Under the pieces are notes generated by a model. That model searched no databases. It had not been told where the DNA came from and saw nothing but the letters and a program-made list of their open reading frames with translations. A DNA stretch of 6,020 bases from Bacteroidota bacterium. Lineage in GTDB: Bacteria; Bacteroidota; Bacteroidia; NS11-12g; UBA955. Of this stretch, positions 5,651 to 6,020 are shown one piece after another. The translations under genes and the position numbers were made by a program. Every line of letters begins with the position of its first letter. Within the stretch, counting starts at the first letter, position 1. The stretch is taken from the NCBI GenBank assembly GCA_947460045.1, contig CANHGC010000113.1, positions 1-6,020 of the forward strand. The letters run 5' to 3'.

Positions 5651-6020
5651 ATGCAATTACACCGCATCCTTGCCCTCAATATCCTCCTCGCCCTGTTTAC
5701 AGCCGCAACCCATGCGCAAACACCCCCCGCATCGCCCAACATCACCCCAAACAACGCATTCCAAAATCCCAGCAACCCCCACTACTGGAAAAACAAAAAA
5801 CCCTTCGAAGGCTACTGGCAACAAGATGTGCATTATACCATCAATGCCATACTAAACGACCAAGACGAACTCATCAACGGACAAGAAGTCCTCGTCTATA
5901 CCAACAACTCACCCAACACCCTCACAGAAGCGTATTTCCACCTCTACCAAAATGCCGTTCAGCCCGGTTCACTCACCGATGAACTCTACAAACAAAATAA
6001 AGCCAAAGTCACCTACGGCA
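5651..6020 (+). CDS. N-terminal part of a secreted M1 family metallopeptidase (3' end outside window)
   Basis: Frame 2 is open from the ATG at 5651 to the window edge, giving 123 residues. Residues 1-22 are a signal peptide (LLALFTAATHA before Q23). After a Pro/Asn-rich linker, HYWKNKKPFEGYWQQDVHY (44-62) and the following strands match the N-terminal beta domain of Bacteroidota M1 aminopeptidase-like proteins. These include GQEVLVYTNNSPNTLTEAYF and HLYQNAVQPGS. Such proteins are zinc peptidases that trim N-terminal residues from peptides in the periplasm or outside the cell. The catalytic HExxH and the downstream Glu would lie beyond the window, so activity cannot be judged here. A competing ORF in another frame (5611-5982) is Pro/Arg-rich and starts inside the terminator, so it is a shadow. 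Codon use returns to the C-rich style of genes 1-5. No Shine-Dalgarno sequence is visible; TTTT immediately precedes the ATG. Confidence 0.85.
   Translation, partial: MQLHRILALNILLALFTAATHAQTPPASPNITPNNAFQNPSNPHYWKNKKPFEGYWQQDVHYTINAILNDQDELINGQEVLVYTNNSPNTLTEAYFHLYQNAVQPGSLTDELYKQNKAKVTYG

Noticed and set aside
5611..5982. 123-residue ORF starting inside the terminator
   Set aside because: It is Pro/Arg/His-rich with no domain. It is the wrong frame of the M1 peptidase gene, whose signal peptide and N-terminal motifs are clear.

Overview
The window looks like ordinary chromosome from a member of the Bacteroidota. Four lines of sequence evidence support this. The promoter-like boxes fit the phylum's TAnnTTTG -7 consensus. 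All four recognisable signal-peptidase-I exports have Gln at the predicted +1 position (the 'Bacteroidetes Q-rule'). The gene families are typical of the phylum: DUF4292, an EnvC-like coiled-coil/LytM protein, an OmpA porin with thrombospondin type 3 repeats, and an M1 aminopeptidase of the 'YWKNxKP...GYWQQDVHY' type. Shine-Dalgarno sequences are mostly absent. I cannot place it below phylum.

All seven genes are on the + strand. (1) 1-327 is the 3' end of an unidentified, probably helical, protein. (2) 347-1171 is a DUF4292 protein. (3) 1175-2422 is an EnvC-like protein that starts at TTG, in the same frame as gene 2 and separated from its stop by one codon. Genes 1-3 are tightly packed and look like one operon concerned with the envelope. 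(4) 2456-3301 is a 3-hydroxyacyl-CoA dehydrogenase with its own possible -7 box 4 nt before the ATG. (5) 3327-3788 is a small lipoprotein with a degenerate Rieske-like domain. (6) 3925-5556 is a large OmpA-family outer membrane protein with its own promoter, a clear ribosome binding site and a codon bias unlike its neighbours, which suggests strong expression. It ends at a very strong inverted-repeat terminator at 5588-5634. (7) 5651 to the window end is the 5' part of a secreted M1 metallopeptidase gene that runs off the edge.

The common theme is the cell envelope. One protein is a predicted periplasmic LolA/LolB-like protein, one a likely amidase activator, one a lipoprotein, one an outer membrane protein anchored to peptidoglycan, and one an exported peptidase. 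The dehydrogenase is the only clearly cytoplasmic, metabolic gene. I see no mobile element, CRISPR array, tRNA or rRNA, and no convincing undescribed system. The points most worth a second look are the loss of metal-ligand residues in the Rieske-like and LytM domains, the AT palindrome at the porin promoter, the terminator crowding the M1 gene start, and possible leaderless starts.
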